Source: Taxillus chinensis
Taxonomy: Eukaryota; Streptophyta; Magnoliopsida; Santalales; Loranthaceae
DNA: 64,000 bases
Assembly (NCBI GenBank): GCA_023512835.1
Contig: CM042084.1
Span: forward strand, 46,299,609-46,363,608
Reading direction: 5' to 3'
Shown here in pieces: positions 33,848-46,610 of the stretch (position 1 is its first letter; every line of letters begins with the position of its first letter). Below the pieces are notes generated by a model. The model saw only the letters and a list, made by a program, of their open reading frames with translations, was not told where the DNA came from and did not search any database. The position numbers were made by a program, and so were the translations under genes.

Positions 33848-35119
33848 GAGAGGGAAGGAAGGAAGGAGAGCGCTGGCTTGCCGCCGAGCGTCGTGCGTGG
33901 GGAAGACAACGTCTAGCGTGGAAGCAAGAGCCGGAGGACGTTTTCAAGGTAGGGGTTCGTCTCACCTGGTCCTGTTCCGGGGTTAGGCCCCTGTGTAGAG
34001 GGTTTCTCGAGTTTCTATTGATATTGTTATATTATTTATATGTAAATTCATATAGGTGTGACCTCCTATATGAATGTTGGCCTTCAATGGCGTGTTGTTT
34101 GGATATATGTATATATGCCTGCCAAGTGTTTGAAATTATGCCTGTGAGGCTGTGCATGTTATGTGTTTGAGGTAATGCCTGTGAGGCTGTACATGTTATG
34201 TATTTGAGGCAATTCCTGTGAGGCCACGCACGTCAAGTGTGTTAGATTATGTCTGTGTGGCTGGGTTTATGAGCTTGTGGATATATGCATGCTAAATGTT
34301 CGATGTTATTCCTGTGTGACTAAGCATACTAAGTGTTTGATGTTATGCCTGTATGGCCATGTGTGCTGCGTGTTTGCTTGTACACCCGGTGGTGTGGACC
34401 CGTGTTTGGAACCCGTGGAAAGCCGGGACTGTTTTGTGGAACCCGGTGGCCGTGGAAGCCCGGGACTGTTTTGTGGAACCCGGTGGCCGTGGAAGCCCGG
34501 GACCGTTTTGTGGAACCCGGTGGTCGTGGAAGCCCGGGACTGTTTTGTGGAATCCGGTGGCTGTGGAAGCCCGGGACTGTTCTTGAAACCCGGTGGCTGT
34601 GGAAGCCCGGGAGTGTTTATGTACCAGCCCATGTATGATTGTGTTTCTTGTTATAGCCTGTAACTATATCTGGTGGAATAATTGTATCACGACACGAGCA
34701 CTTGTACACAAGGCATGTAGATATTAGGTGCATGGGATGGGTTGGGGAGACATGATCCCTACTGAGCTGTGGTTGCTCACCCCTCCTACCATGTTGTTTT
34801 CTTTACAGGAACCTACAGGCGTTAGGTGGGACCCCAAGGTGGAAGACCATCTTCATTATATTGTTCTCTTCTGAAATGTAATTTTATGATTTATGTAACC
34901 CCAGGGAGGGAAATGTACTGAGGGATTGAACTGTAGTAAGGAACATGGTTGTTTTGTGAACCTTTAATATTTGGAATTAAATAAAGATGTGACTTGTTTG
35001 ATTTATTGAAATTGTTAGACTTGCTTGTGGCATCCAGTAATCCAACCCCGTTGCCCTCCGTGTGGGTGAACGGGGAGTCACGTACTGGTTTCCTCGGGTT
35101 GGAAATCCGGGGCGTGACA
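33118..35119 (+). repeat. 3' LTR of D
   Basis: 2,002 bp. It differs from the 5' LTR by a short duplication near the start (acccgtgtgta repeated), also present in both B LTRs. Minisatellite at about 34420-34615, palindromes at 33684 and 33721. Confidence 0.92.
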
Positions 35120-35124
35120 TGGCA

Positions 35125-35776
35125 GGTCTGTGTGGCGACTGTGGCCGGGCATATTGCGCTGTGGACAGGCTAAGGCCTGAGTTGAGCCGTTGAGCTCGTG
35201 GAGCTAGGGCTGAGTGCCCTGAGCTGGGTTCCCATGGAGGATCGTGGACAAGTTGTCCTGATGTTTGTTGCAGGCTGAGTCCTGATGGTTGTGCACACTA
35301 CACAGTGCACAAGTACACAGAGCATGTAGTATAGACTTGTATGTCTGCATGATGTGGAGTGTTAGGGTCACCTACTGAGCTTGTCGCTCACCCCTACTTG
35401 TTGTTTACCCTTTTCAGGTGTGACCCGAGACTAGTGGAGGACATTCTTCCAGGAGGACGCCCACTACTCTGATGTATGATACAGTTATATTCTGTATTGT
35501 TTTATGTGATATCCCGGACATGGGTCCGTGGACAGTTGTATTTGCATACTGTATGATGTGATGTCTGTATGACTGTTTGACTCTTTGTATGCATGATGAT
35601 ATATGGGAAAGTACAGGATTACCCTTGATGTATGACTGTACAGGGTTGCATATTTGAGACAGCACCCGCGGTGTAGTCTCTATTGGTGCTAGTCACCAAC
35701 CCCTTGACCTTTCGGGTGCGGGCAAGGGGAAGTCATGTACCCGGTTCCGGGTTCCCTGGAATTCGGGGGCGTGACA
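35125..35776 (+). repeat. 3' LTR of E, right part
   Basis: Continues the E LTR after D and its TSD. Matches 18603-19259 closely, including the acceptor-like ttacccttttcag, and ends GGGCGTGACA before ggctt. Confidence 0.93.
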
Positions 35777-38700
35777 GGCTTCATCCAACTGAGTATCCCT
35801 AAGAATTATGAGTGACGGGATCTCCACCTCGATGGGTAGGACTGCTTCCATACCATAGGCTAGGGAAAAAGGAGTTGCCCCAATTGATGTTCGCACAGAA
35901 GTCCTGTAAGCATGCAGTGCATATGGAAGTTTCTCGTTCCAATCCTTGTATGTCTCGGTCATTTTGCGAATGATGTTCTTGATGTTTTTATTTGCTGCCT
36001 CAACCGCTCCATTCGTCTTGGGACGATATGGGGTAGAATTGCGGTGTCGGATTTTGAATCCTTTGCATAAATTATTCATCATTCTATTGTTCAAATTGAC
36101 GGCATTGTTAGTTATAATTTGCTCGGGAAGCCCATAACGACAAATAATATTGCTTCGGAGAAACCTAACCACCACTGATTGAGTGACTTGGGCATAGGAG
36201 GCTGCTTCTACCCATTTGGTGAAGTAATCGATCGCCACTAAGATGAATCTATGACCGTTGGAAGCCTTAGGTGAAATGGCTCCAATGACGTCCATTCCCC
36301 ACATGGCAAAAGGCCATGGAGATGTTATCGTGTGCAAGTAAGATGGGGGTGCTTGGATTCGATCCCCGTAAACTTGGCACTTAAGGCACGTGCGCACATG
36401 ATGGATGCCATCCTTTTCCATAATGACCCAATAGTAGCCCATCCTCATGATCTGTCGGGATAGAGCATGTCCATTCACATGAGCTCCACAGTTGCCATTG
36501 TGGACCTCATTGAGGATCTGAGCTACTTCGTCTTTTTCAACGCACCGTAGTAGCACCATGTCATAACTGCGCTTGTAAAGGACGGGCCCATCTAAGAAGT
36601 AGTTAGCACTTGTTCGCCGAATATTTCTTTTTTCTGATTTTGAGACTTCTGTTGGATATTCTCTTGTGAGTAGATATTGTTTGATATCATGATACCATGA
36701 CTTTGTGTTAGCATCCGTACTAGCCAACATACAGTATATTGACACTTCTTGTACGCAAATATCAAAAAAGGGCATTTCTAAGTTTGTATCCAGCCGAAGG
36801 AGGGCTGCCAAAGTAGCCAAGGCATCGGGAATCCGATTATGTTCCCGGGATGCATGTTCAAATGAGATTTCATCAAATAGCCTAGCCATATCACATATCA
36901 TCTCTTGGTAGGGAATGAGTTTGGGATTCCGGGTTTCCCACTCCTTACGAACTTGATAAATTACTAAGGCTGAATCTCCGAAGACTTGAAGCCTTGTAAT
37001 TCCCCTTATTAAGGCTTCTTGGAGACCCATGACACAAGCTTCATATTCTGCTATGTTGTTTGTGCGGGGAAAGGCCAACTTGGTGGCCATGGGATAATGT
37101 TGACCGGTTGGGGAGATTAATACTGCCCCAATGCCATGACCGGATAAATTTGAGGCTCCATCAAACCACAGAATCCACGTCTTTGATTCTTGATCCTCCT
37201 GAACAGCATTGATGTATTCGTCTGGAAAATCGGAGCTCATGGGCTCATAATCCTCCAAGGCCCTGTCGGCCAAGTAATCTGCTATGGCACTTCCCTTGAT
37301 GGCCTTCTGCAGGACATAGATGATATCATATTCGGATAAGAGCAGTTGCCATTTTGCAACCCTTCCTGTCATTGCCGGTTTTTCTAATAGGTACTTGAGT
37401 GGGTCATGTCTTGACATGAGCCATGTAGTATGGTAGAGGGTATACTGTCTCAATCTTCGTGTTGCCCAAATGAGAGCGCAACAAGCTTTTTCTAAGGGAG
37501 TGTACTTCTATTCACACAATGTAAATTTCTTGCGCAAGTAATAAATGACTTGCTCGTTTTTATTTGCTTTATCAAGCTGTCCTAGAACACAACCCATGGA
37601 TGTTTCTCGGACCGTCAAATACAAGATCAAAGGTTTGTTGGGTGTTGGAGGAGCCAAAATCGGTGGGTTCATAAGGTATTCCTTGATTTTGTCAAAGGCC
37701 TCCTGACATTCGTCATTCCAAACTTCGGGGTTATTTTTGCGAAGCACTTTGAAGATAGGCTCACAAGTTGCAGTAAGCTGTGAGATAAAGCGGGCAACAT
37801 AGTTGAGTCGCCCGAGGAAGGCTCTAACTTCTTTGATGGTCTTTGGTGTAGGCATATCTTTGATGGCCTGGACCTTGTCGGGGTCGATCTCTATTCCATT
37901 TTGACTGACAACAAATCCCAGTAGTTTGCCAAATGTAGCTCCGAAGGTATACTTGGCTAGATTTAGCTTTAGCTGGTATTTGCGCAATCTGTTGAATAGT
38001 TTATGCAATACCTCCACGTGGTCTTCCTCCTTTCCTGACTTGGCAATCATATCATCGACGTAAACCTCCACTTCTTTATGCATCATATCATGGAAGAGTG
38101 TCACCATGGCCCTCTGATATGTTGCCCCGGCATTTTTGAGTCCAAAAGGCATGACATTGTAGCAGAAGGTACCCCAGATAGTTGTGAAGGTGGTCCTTTC
38201 TTTGTAATCGGGGTCCATCCGAATTTGGTTGTAGCCGGAGAATCCGTCCACGAACGAAAACATAGCATATTTTGCGGTGTTATCTACCAAGGTGTCGATG
38301 TGAGGTAGTGGAAAGTTGTCTTTTGGGCTAGCCTTGTTGAGGTCGCGGTAGTCTACGCACATACGGACCTTCCCACCCTTCTTTGGGACGGGCACGATGT
38401 TAGCCACCCATTCTGGGTATCGAGCTACACTAAGGAATCCAGCATCCCATTGTTTCCAAACCTCTTTTCTGACCTTCAGTATCATTGCTGGTCTCATTCG
38501 TCGTAACTTCTGTTGTACAGGCGTGCATTCTGGATTCAGTGGCAGCTGGTGCTGCACTATGTCGGTATTTAGTCCCGGCATATCCTTGTAAGACCACGCA
38601 AAAACATCGATATAGGCTTTTAGGAGATCGACCAATCGGCCCTTGACATCCTCATTGATTAGAGATCCTAATCGCAGTTCTTTTGGCTTAGTAGGTGTAC

Positions 38701-38914
38701 CAAAGTTGACAGTCTCGATCGAAACTTCGCTAGGAATGATGGGTTTATCCTCCTTTTTCAACAGGCGTATGATGTCCTCCAGAGGCTCAAAGTCTTCTTC
38801 GACGTCAGCTTCCTCTGCTCCAAATACTGGTTGCTCCCAATCTGGATTATGATCAAATCTTAAGCAACTCGTTTCTTCTTTACTTAACAGATCCTTTTTA
38901 ACTTGATCGCACAT
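35777..38914 (-). pseudogene. pol: pol of F: reverse transcriptase, RNase H, archaeal-type RNase H, integrase N-part
   Basis: From ATG at 38914 the frame carries RT blocks: VPVPKKGGKVRMCVDYRDLNKA, FVDGFSGYNQI, MPFGLKNAGATYQRAM, the catalytic YVDDMIAKS near 38050, and AFLGRLNYVARF. An amber codon at 37508-37510 interrupts it, but the same frame goes on through RNase H, then a second RNase H (WILWFDGASNLSGHGIGAVL, NNIAEYEACVMGL), then integrase with HHCC (HNGNCGAH, CLKCQ) and the core WGMDVIGAI and GAVEAANKN. Two RNase H domains, the second of archaeal type, are known for the TAT lineage. The second catalytic Asp of integrase is Asn (codon 36107-36109). The frame stops at the E insertion and resumes at 16856. 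Inactive. Confidence 0.92.
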
Positions 38915-39092
38915 GTTGGTAAAAGTTTGAATAGTTTAACAAAGTATGATGATGCACACGTCATGCAATATAAGAAGATGTGTTTTTGGCAAAAGTCTTA
39001 TTTCATAAATATTCCGAAAAGGTGACAACCATTGTTGGGAATTTGAAAACATAATAAAAACAGAACATTCCCCAGCAAAGCTTCTTTGATCA
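38915..39092 (-). other. Spacer between protease and RT in F
   Basis: About 180 bp of A/T-rich non-coding sequence between the stop after VDFPAK (39093-39095) and the RT start. In Ogre elements an intron is reported in this general place. No clear splice pair is visible here. Confidence 0.5.
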
Positions 39093-42000
39093 TTACTTGG
39101 CCGGGAAGTCCACGATACTCCAATTGTTCAGCTAGTGCCCTGGGGGTCCTTGGCATACCCGCCCCATCAGTTCTTGCTCTCCACGGCTGGCCCTCAGCAT
39201 GGCTATGGTGCATTCTTTCCTCTGATGGATAAAACCGGCACTCTGGAATATAGCCCCAAGGGGTGGGAACGTCATCCTTAGCTCTTGGAGAGGCCTCTTC
39301 TCTAGTCTGGCTAAGCGGGACTCCCTTTTTCTCGCGGCTTCCCTTGATTTGTCAGCTTTGGTAGGCTTGTAGCCCAATCCGTAACTTTCTCTAGTGTTTT
39401 GTATGACTAAGGGTTTCTTGATTCCTTGTGCTCGTGCACCCAGGCCTTGACCTTCGTTATGCCCCAGTTTAAGCATGACTGTAGCAACCATCCTTGCAGT
39501 CTTTGGGAACAAAATTGCCATATCCAGTGACTTTCCGGTGTTTGGGGCATAGGCCGCATTAACCACTTCAAACGATCGGTAAGAGCATTCTGGTATGTCT
39601 TCATTGTTTTCAATGTAAGGAATAGACATAGGCTTGGTAACCAGAAGCTCTGCTTCTCCGTATACACAGATGAGTTGGCTATTTACCACAAATTTAACCT
39701 TTTGATGTAGTGTCGATGGCACTGCCCCTGCTGAGTGAATCCATGGTCTTCCCAGCAGACAGCTATAGTATGGAGCCATGTCCATCACCTAGAACTCAAC
39801 CATAAACTCACTTGGACCAATTTGCAAAGGGATATCTAGTGTACCCACTACTTCTCGCTTTTCACCGTCAAAGGCTCTTACAACCATATTAGTGGGACGT
39901 ACGTGAGAGGAGTCTATTGGCAGTTGCTTGAGAATTTGAGTTGGCATGATGTTTAGGGATGACCCATTGTCGATCAGCACACGGGAGATAATGTGATCCT
40001 TACATTTGACAGATATGTGTAAGGCTTTGACGTGACTAATACCCTCTGATGGTAACTCATCTTCGCCAAAACTAAGGAAGTTATCCACCACGATATTGTT
40101 AACGAGACTACTCAGATTTTCCAAGGATATGGTCGAAGGAACGTAGGCCTTGCTCAAAACCTTCATGAGGGCTTTTCTATGTGGAGTCAAATCCATGAGC
40201 AAGGACAACAAAGAGATACGAGCTGGCTGCTGACTGAGTTGGTCCACAATGTTGTACTCGCTCTGCTTGATTAGTTTAAGGAATTCGGTGGGATCCTCGT
40301 CAATGACAGGAGCGTTCTTACTACCTGGTGCAGGTACTGGAGGTAGATCATACTCTCCTCTTTTGCTTTTGTTGACCTCAATGCCTACTTCCGATCTATA
40401 GACACGACTGCTTCTTGTTTTCTTCTCGGCTGTAGGGTCTCCTCTAATGACCGATTCGCAGTGGTACTTCCAGGGCACTGATTTATCATCTTTGTAAGGG
40501 AATGGAGCGGGAGTTTGGATGACAAGAGATGGAACTCCTTGTGCCAATGTGGTGATTTTTGGTTTTTCCTCATATTCGATAATTAAAGGCCTGGGCGTCT
40601 CCAATGCCTTTGTATGCTCTATCAAAGCCATACATGCCTCATGTTCTTCTAACTTGCGTGTGATTTCCAGCCTTCGGGAGTTAATGAGAGCTTGCACAGC
40701 TTCCTGGAATTCATTGCATTCTTCAATATCATGTCCATAAGCTGATTTATGGTAGATACAACATTTTTCCCAGTCTGTGCCTCTCGTGGTTTCAGTCACC
40801 TCATTGGTTACCAAGAACCCGTTCTTATGTAGCATACGAAACAGTAGATCCTTGCCTGTCTTGATCTCAGAAACCTTTCCAGAAGGATTTCCATGCCTAG
40901 TTGTTATATTGGCGACATTGCCTGAGTGTTCAGGTAGAGGGTTGGTGCCCACATTAGGAGCATTGGTCATCTTGGAGAAGTCTAGCCATCCAACATCTCT
41001 TAGGTGTTGGACCTTCTTTTTCAGAGCAAAATAATTCTCGGTCTCATGTCCACTTGCGCCTCCATGGTATGCACAATGGGCCTCAGCTTTGTACCGGTTA
41101 GGATATGGAGGAGTCCGTTCCTTTAGGGGTATTGGACTAGCGAGTCCTGCTGCTAACAATCGTGTATAGGCTTCTGTGTATGTGATAGGAATTGGATCAA
41201 ACTTTTGTTGCCTCGTCTTTCCAAAAGTCAGATTCTGCCGGGGCTGCTTCGACTGCTCGGGTTGAGGTTGGGCTAGCTGAGGTTGGCTTGGCTGAGGCAT
41301 ATACAAGCTTCCTCCTTGTGGATGATACTGTGGGAATTGTGGTGGTGGGGCTGATGCCACATAAGATGCCATGGGTTGCCCGCTGTAATAACCTTGCATG
41401 ATACACTGCCCTGATTGTGCCCCGGAGGAAGTGAAGTCACGTTTGGGTTGCCAGACTGCTTGTGCTTCTTCTTCTTTTTTGTGATTGGGTGACGTAGGCT
41501 TTCTGAAAGTCTCGGTTTTATTCCCGCCAAGCCTGCCTTCTCTGATGCCACCCTCAATTCTTTCTCTTGAGGCAACTAAATCGGCGAAGCTATTTGATAC
41601 ATTCCCAACCAGCTTTTCATAATAAACACCCCTTAGGGTACTGACGAAAAGGGTGGTAAGCTCTTGTTCAGTTAGTGGGGGCTGAACGTCCATAGCTGCT
41701 TCTCTCCACCTTCGAGCGTAAGTCTTGAAACTTTCTTTATCAGCTTTCTCAAATGACTGCAACGCCAATATGTTTATTGCCAGTTCCGTGACATGTTTGT
41801 ATTGCCTTAAGAAGGCTGTGGCCAAGTCATTCCAAGTGCGGATACGACTTCCTTCTAACTGAATGTACCATCGTAATGGCCCGCCGGTTAAGCTTTCTGC
41901 TGGGGCAGCTTCCCTTACGGTTGCTACTTCGGTCAGTAAGTCCATCATGGTTTTTAACTAAAGCTGAACCTCGTGGAGACTGCCCCCCATCTCTTGTTGA

Positions 42001-43761
42001 GCTTGCTCGAGCCCTGAAATTCGGTCCTCTGTATGGTCTGTCACGCCCCGAATTTCCAACCCGAGGAAACCGGTACGTGACTCCCCTTTTACCCACACGG
42101 AGGGCAAAGGGGTAAGGATACAAATCAAGAATTTAGCATTTTAAAACTTTCACAATACATTCAAGAAAAATAAAGTCCATTAAAGCCATCCACAAACCAA
42201 TAACAAAGTCAGTCTTTATTACAAAGTCCTCTTTTTAATCCATCCCCATTGGGGTTACATCAGTTCCCATAAAAATAACATAAACAGTAAAGTAAATAAG
42301 GTCCTCCACCTTGGTGTATCCACCTAATGCCTGTAAGTTCCTGGAAAACAAACAAACACAGTAGGAGGGGTGAGCAACCACAGCTCAGTAGGGATCATGT
42401 CTCCCCAACCCATCCCATGTTCCTAGCATCTACATGCCATGTGTACAAGTGCAGTGTTGTGTTACAACAATACCAACAAACATAATAACAACCACATCAA
42501 CAATTTACAATCCTCCACTGCCACACAGGCTAACACTTTAACCACAAGTGATTTAACCGCCTCTTCAGGCCAAGTGATTTAACCGCCTCTTCAGGCCAAG
42601 TGATTTAACCGCCTCTTCAAGCCAAGTACCACAGTCAAGCACACAATACACATGGTCACACAAGCATACAACCAAACACTTGGTGAGCACCCGTTCACAA
42701 GCGCACAAACCCATTCAGGCCATAGAGCAAACATCCAGCATACATACATACACTAAACCACAAGTCCAGTCACACGGGCATATTACCAAACACTTAATGG
42801 GCATATACACACAGCTAAGTTCACACAGGCATTTCATCAAACATGTAGCAGGCATGTCATACAGGCATTTTATCAAACGCGTTTCATGCATCACACAAAC
42901 ACCAGAAACACCAAAATCGCCATTGAAGGCCAACATTCATATAGGAGGTCACACCTATATGAATTTACATATAAATAATATAATATTCTGCCCTAGGACC
43001 CTAGGACAGAGGAGGATTTAGGAAGAACAGAATCCCTACCTCAAGGAAAACGCAACAACACAAAGAACGGTCTGATCCCAAGCCGAACGCCGTCCACCCA
43101 CGAAGCACCGACCACCCACGCAAGACGCCCGGCAAGAACCAGGAGCTCTCCTTCCCTCTCTCTCTCTCTCTGCGATGGCTGGTGAAGCAACAAACCCTAA
43201 ACCTAAAACAGAGGGACTCCTCCTCCTTATATAGACAACACAACATCAAAACGACGTAGTTTTGATTAAGTGAATCCCAGGATCAAAACGACGTAGTTTT
43301 GATCACACAAGTTACCACCTTTCCGCACCCATATAGGCCAAAATACTCAGAATTTCAACATGGTCCTTTGGAGAAAGTTCCTTAGAATGTCAAAACCAAG
43401 GGAACCATGCAAAAATAAGCCTGCACGCCAATTTGCACGTGAATTCCCCAATTCACGTGCACCTCCATATGGACTCCAAATGCTCTCAAACTTCACCCCT
43501 AGCCTCCTTGCATCATTTAGAAGACAATTACACTTGCACGTGAATTGGACCCATATCACGTGCACCTCACATACATGTCCATTTGGCCTGAAACTTCTGT
43601 GGTAGATAGAGGACACCATTCTAAGCATCTTTCCTTTTGCACGTGAATTCATTGGAGTCCATTTACTAGGTCAAAATCTAGAAAAACTCTACTCCGGAGG
43701 TAAAACTGACTAACTCAAGGTACGGGTCCTTACATGGTCTCCCATGCCCTGGTCTGACATA
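39093..43761 (-). pseudogene. gag: gag-protease of F (interrupted by solo LTR G)
   Basis: Starts at ATG 43761 (MSDQGMGD); G is inserted a few codons later with TSD tggtc, and the frame resumes at 42033 (RISGLEQAQQEM, coiled-coil-like). An amber codon at 41958-41960 precedes a long frame from 41948. It holds the capsid domain (LRWYIQLEGSRIRTWNDLATAFLRQYK), proline/glutamine-rich linkers, two zinc-finger-like motifs (CAYHGGASGH, with a Cys replaced by Tyr, and CCIYHKSAYGHDIEEC), and a protease LIDNGSSLNIMP near 39960. An amber codon at 39789-39791 is followed in frame by LLGRPWIHSAGAVPSTLHQ and a G-patch domain (LKLGHNEGQGLG, YGLGYKP). The N-terminal part before the capsid core looks shortened. 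Both zinc-finger style and G-patch are typical of TAT elements. Confidence 0.88.
42039..43734 (-). mobile_element. Solo LTR G (A-family), minus orientation
   Basis: On the plus strand it runs TGTCACGCCCC...GGGTCCTTACA, the inverse of the A LTR. TSD tggtc at 42034-42038 and 43735-43739. 1,696 bp with no internal region, so it is a solo LTR left by LTR-LTR recombination. It carries palindromes at 43246 and 43283, a putative intron 42341-43039, and three 27-bp units (about 42546-42630) of the kind seen in B rather than the 37-bp units of A. Confidence 0.95.
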
Positions 43762-44058
43762 GCTTGATTACGGGTTGATCTCAAGTTATAGGAATGCCCA
43801 ATCTTGTTTGATCTGGAAATGCTTATTTGTTAAGCTTTCTATTGTTCTCTTTTTCAGATTTTGCTTTTTACCATGAATGTATGAATGCATGTAGTGAATG
43901 CATGCAACGAATGGTTAATGATGGAAATGGCAAAAAACAATTCATTGATTGATGAAACCAAATACATTATTGGTGGAAAGAAGATTGAAGTACAACAAGG
44001 ATAATCTAGATGAATTGGAACAAGCCTTGATCATTTCAAACTAATTTCCGATTCCGGA
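43762..44058 (-). other. Spacer between ORF1b and gag in F
   Basis: About 300 bp, A/T-rich. No motif recognised on either strand. Confidence 0.5.
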
Positions 44059-45452
44059 TTACTCCTCCAATTGGTGAATTCTTTTACCCAGCTTTTCGAT
44101 GATCTCCTCTTGTTCTTGAACCTTCTGCCGTAAGTTCTCGAGTTCATTTTCTTTTTAAAGGAGCAACAGTCTTGGATCTTGGTGGACCTTCGCATAAGCT
44201 ATGTACTGCTGCCGCCAGGGGGGAATGATGGATGAACTTTGGGGTAATAAGAATTACTGCTGACTTTCCGAGGTGCTTGCCATGCTAGATACCCCCGAAA
44301 AGCTTTGCGTCGAGTCTCGAGGTCAATGTATGTGAAGTCAAAAGCTTCTATCTCATGCAACACAGGAATGATCTGATGACCCCTAAGTTGTCTTCCTGCC
44401 TAAAGAGGGGCGTATGCGGTAGCTCCCCACGAACCAAGTAATGGGACCCAGTTACATGGCCCACAACTATAAATTATGTCGACTTTGGGCATCCATGGAG
44501 CATTCCATACAATTTGATTATCAGTTATGGTTTGCAGCTCATTGATCCAATCCTCCTCTGTTTCAGGTAACTCCCATTCCTGTAGAATGAATTCGGGTAA
44601 TGCACTATGTGGAAATGCCGCCACTTCTTCGAGTTATGCGTCTTTGCTTGGGAAGTGACTTTTCAACCATGTGCAAAGGAGTGGAAGGCATCCTTTGAAA
44701 CGACCCTGCCCCAAAATTCGTACGTGTCATAATGATCTGACTGTCTCAGCAAGGATTGCAGGAACCGGATCGGCCCCTCCTAATGTTTGCATCACAAGTT
44801 CGCATACAAATCCGTCAATCTAACCCAAGAACTTGGGAAATACAATTAATCCATACATGGCTAGTGTGAATAAAGAGTAGAGTTCTATGCCCGATTCTCG
44901 AGATATTTTGTCTCGGATCACGGGCCATGGGATGACCTCGAGTCCATCCCTGCGGTGCACGATCTGGGCTACCTCGTCTTCTGTCATTCCCAAGAACTGT
45001 GATAGGGTCTACAGGCAGGAAACTTGTATGGTTGGTAGAAAGACTTCCAAGCCTCCGTTGATTGGTCGTCCCAAGAGGGCTTGATACTCCTCCACAGTAG
45101 GAGTCAAATCCTGTTTGTTGAAAGTGAAGCACCTCCGCCTTGGATCCTAGAAATATGCTGCCGCCTTTAACATAGGCTCGTCGACAGGTACTCACGTTAG
45201 TTGTAACAAGTCCTCGTATTTTTTAATGTAGGCAGCCTGTATGTGGAAAGGCCATCGTGCCCATATATTGTCAAGTTCCTCTCGGTGGGCTGTTTGGACA
45301 CGAATCTGGACTTCAGGGGCCAGTATGGTTTGCTCAGCACTTTCTCCTGAAAAGTCTCCAAAGTGTTATTGAATTGCTGAAGCTGCATGTGTGACCTCTG
45401 TCATGTCTTCCTTGTCTTCACAATTATCTAGGAGATGATCAAAGCTTGCCAT
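44059..45452 (-). pseudogene. Second DUF7745-like ORF (ORF1b) of F
   Basis: Start ATG at 45452 (MASFDHLLDN). One frame can be followed through KAAAYF, DPRRRCFTFNKQDLTPTVEEY, FTLAMYGLIVFP, GGADPVPAILAE, GCLPLLCTWLKSHFP, then WNAPWMPKVDIIYSCG and a coiled-coil-like end (NELENLRQKVQEQEEIIEKL). These blocks match the plant DUF7745 family, of unknown function, often found upstream of gag in TAT elements. Nine in-frame stops interrupt it, but the only frameshift is a missing C in a C run at about 44217-44222. Full length (about 465 codons) with mostly point lesions. Confidence 0.8.
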
Positions 45453-45622
45453 GCTTCCTATAATGAATGTTAAGGCTTATGCATATGAGATGGGAAACAG
45501 ACAAGAACAGATTTTATTGATGTAAATAGGACAAAGCCGCTTATGTGTACAAGCTATTCAAATGTAGATGCAGCTACATGATGCAAGACAAGCTTTGGGT
45601 TCCTTTAGAGAGGCGATCCCGC
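45453..45622 (-). other. Spacer between the two ORF1 copies, with AATAAA
   Basis: On the minus strand AATAAAA at 45512-45518 lies downstream of ORF1a. The sequence just before ORF1b (ttcattatag|gaagcATG) resembles a splice acceptor. Confidence 0.45.
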
Positions 45623-46610
45623 TTAATGCCTTCCTTTCCTTGATGAGCTTGATGCATTACTAGGCTTTCCTTTCCCGGATTCACGCATTGTCATTATCTT
45701 CTTGGTCGGAAGAGTACCGACAAGTTCTTTCTGCTGTAGGAGGTGTTCCGCTTCTAGTTTCTCCCGCCAAGAAACATAGGACAGGACAACATCGGGAGCC
45801 TTCTCCATCTGTTGAGAAGGCTATCCAGACAACATTTGCCTCACTCAGGCAACTCAGCAGCCTTCTCCATCTGTTGAGATTACTGGGTAAGAGCCATGAG
45901 CTTCTTAGAATGTCTAGTATGACGGTAGGGGGCCATGAGTAAACAGCCCTGAATCGCGGGGTAACACAGTGGAGATGGCTTTTGAGCCATGTGCACAAGA
46001 GAGGGAGGCACCCCATGAAGCGACCACCTCCTGTAGTCCGGATAAATGATAGAGATCTGATGGTTTCGGCGAGTATGGCCGGAATAGGGTCAGCGCCACC
46101 GGTCACTTGTGCCACTAGCTCAAAAATGATCCCGTCAATGTAACCGGTCACCCGTGGAAAGACCACCAACCCGTAAATAGCAAGGGTGATGAGCGAATGG
46201 GCCCTATCCTCGTTTGCACCTTTCAGTTGGCCTCTGACAAACTCCCATGGAATGATTTCTTTGCCATCTACTTTGATCACAGGGTCGATGATCTTTTTGT
46301 CCTTGCCCAAGCATTCGAAACCCATGAAATGTGCTAACCCCCGCCTGCAAGACTTTTGTGGGTTGGGTTGGAAAACAATGTCGTCTTCTTCAAAGGGGAT
46401 GCGGAGGATTCTTCGATATTCCTCCAAAGTTGGCACTAGGTCGATGTCGTTAAAGGTGAAGCACCTCCGTCTCGGGTCCCAGAAGTGGATCGCTGCTTTG
46501 ATCATATTCTCATCAATAGGAAGTTGTGACAGGAGCAGGAGATCACCAAACTGTTGGGCGTAAGCTATGTGTCTCACGCTGGGCCATTCACTCCATGTGA
46601 CTCGGAGGTC
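45623..46610 (-). pseudogene. First DUF7745-like ORF (ORF1a) of F, main part
   Basis: It resumes after solo LTR C: DLRVTWSEWPSVRH, YAQQFGDLLLLSQL, KAAIHFWDPRRRCFTFNDIDLVPTLEEY, ITLAIYGLVVFP, GGADPIPAILAETIRSLSF, MGCLPLLCTWLKSHLH. The copy loses the middle of the family after DILRSSW (about 45900); a C-terminal piece (KAPDVVLSYVSWREKLEAEHLLQQ) follows in another frame and stops at 45623. A repeat of tctcaacagatggagaagg flanks the damaged part. It is clearly different in sequence from ORF1b just downstream. Its 5' part lies at 57796-57960. Confidence 0.8.

Larger units (their letters stand above)
26379..35119 (+). mobile_element. Non-autonomous LTR element D
   Basis: LTRs 26379-28350 and 33118-35119, TSD tggca (26374-26378 and 35120-35124). 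The LTR family starts TGTAATGACCCGTGTG, as in B. The 4.8-kb interior has a primer-binding site, a decayed gag and a polypurine tract but no recognisable RT, RNase H or integrase. It was probably mobilised by enzymes of relatives such as B. Confidence 0.9.
16857..35776 (+). mobile_element. Chromovirus-like Ty3/gypsy element E, with D nested in its 3' LTR
   Basis: Starts TGTAAAGACTCG, ends GGGCGTGACA; TSD ggctt on both sides. It has an iMet-type primer-binding site, gag, pol and a polypurine tract. Without D it is about 10.2 kb. It is related to A and B in protein but its LTRs are a different family (about 2.3-2.4 kb, different tandem repeats, no paired ACGT palindromes). Confidence 0.93.
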
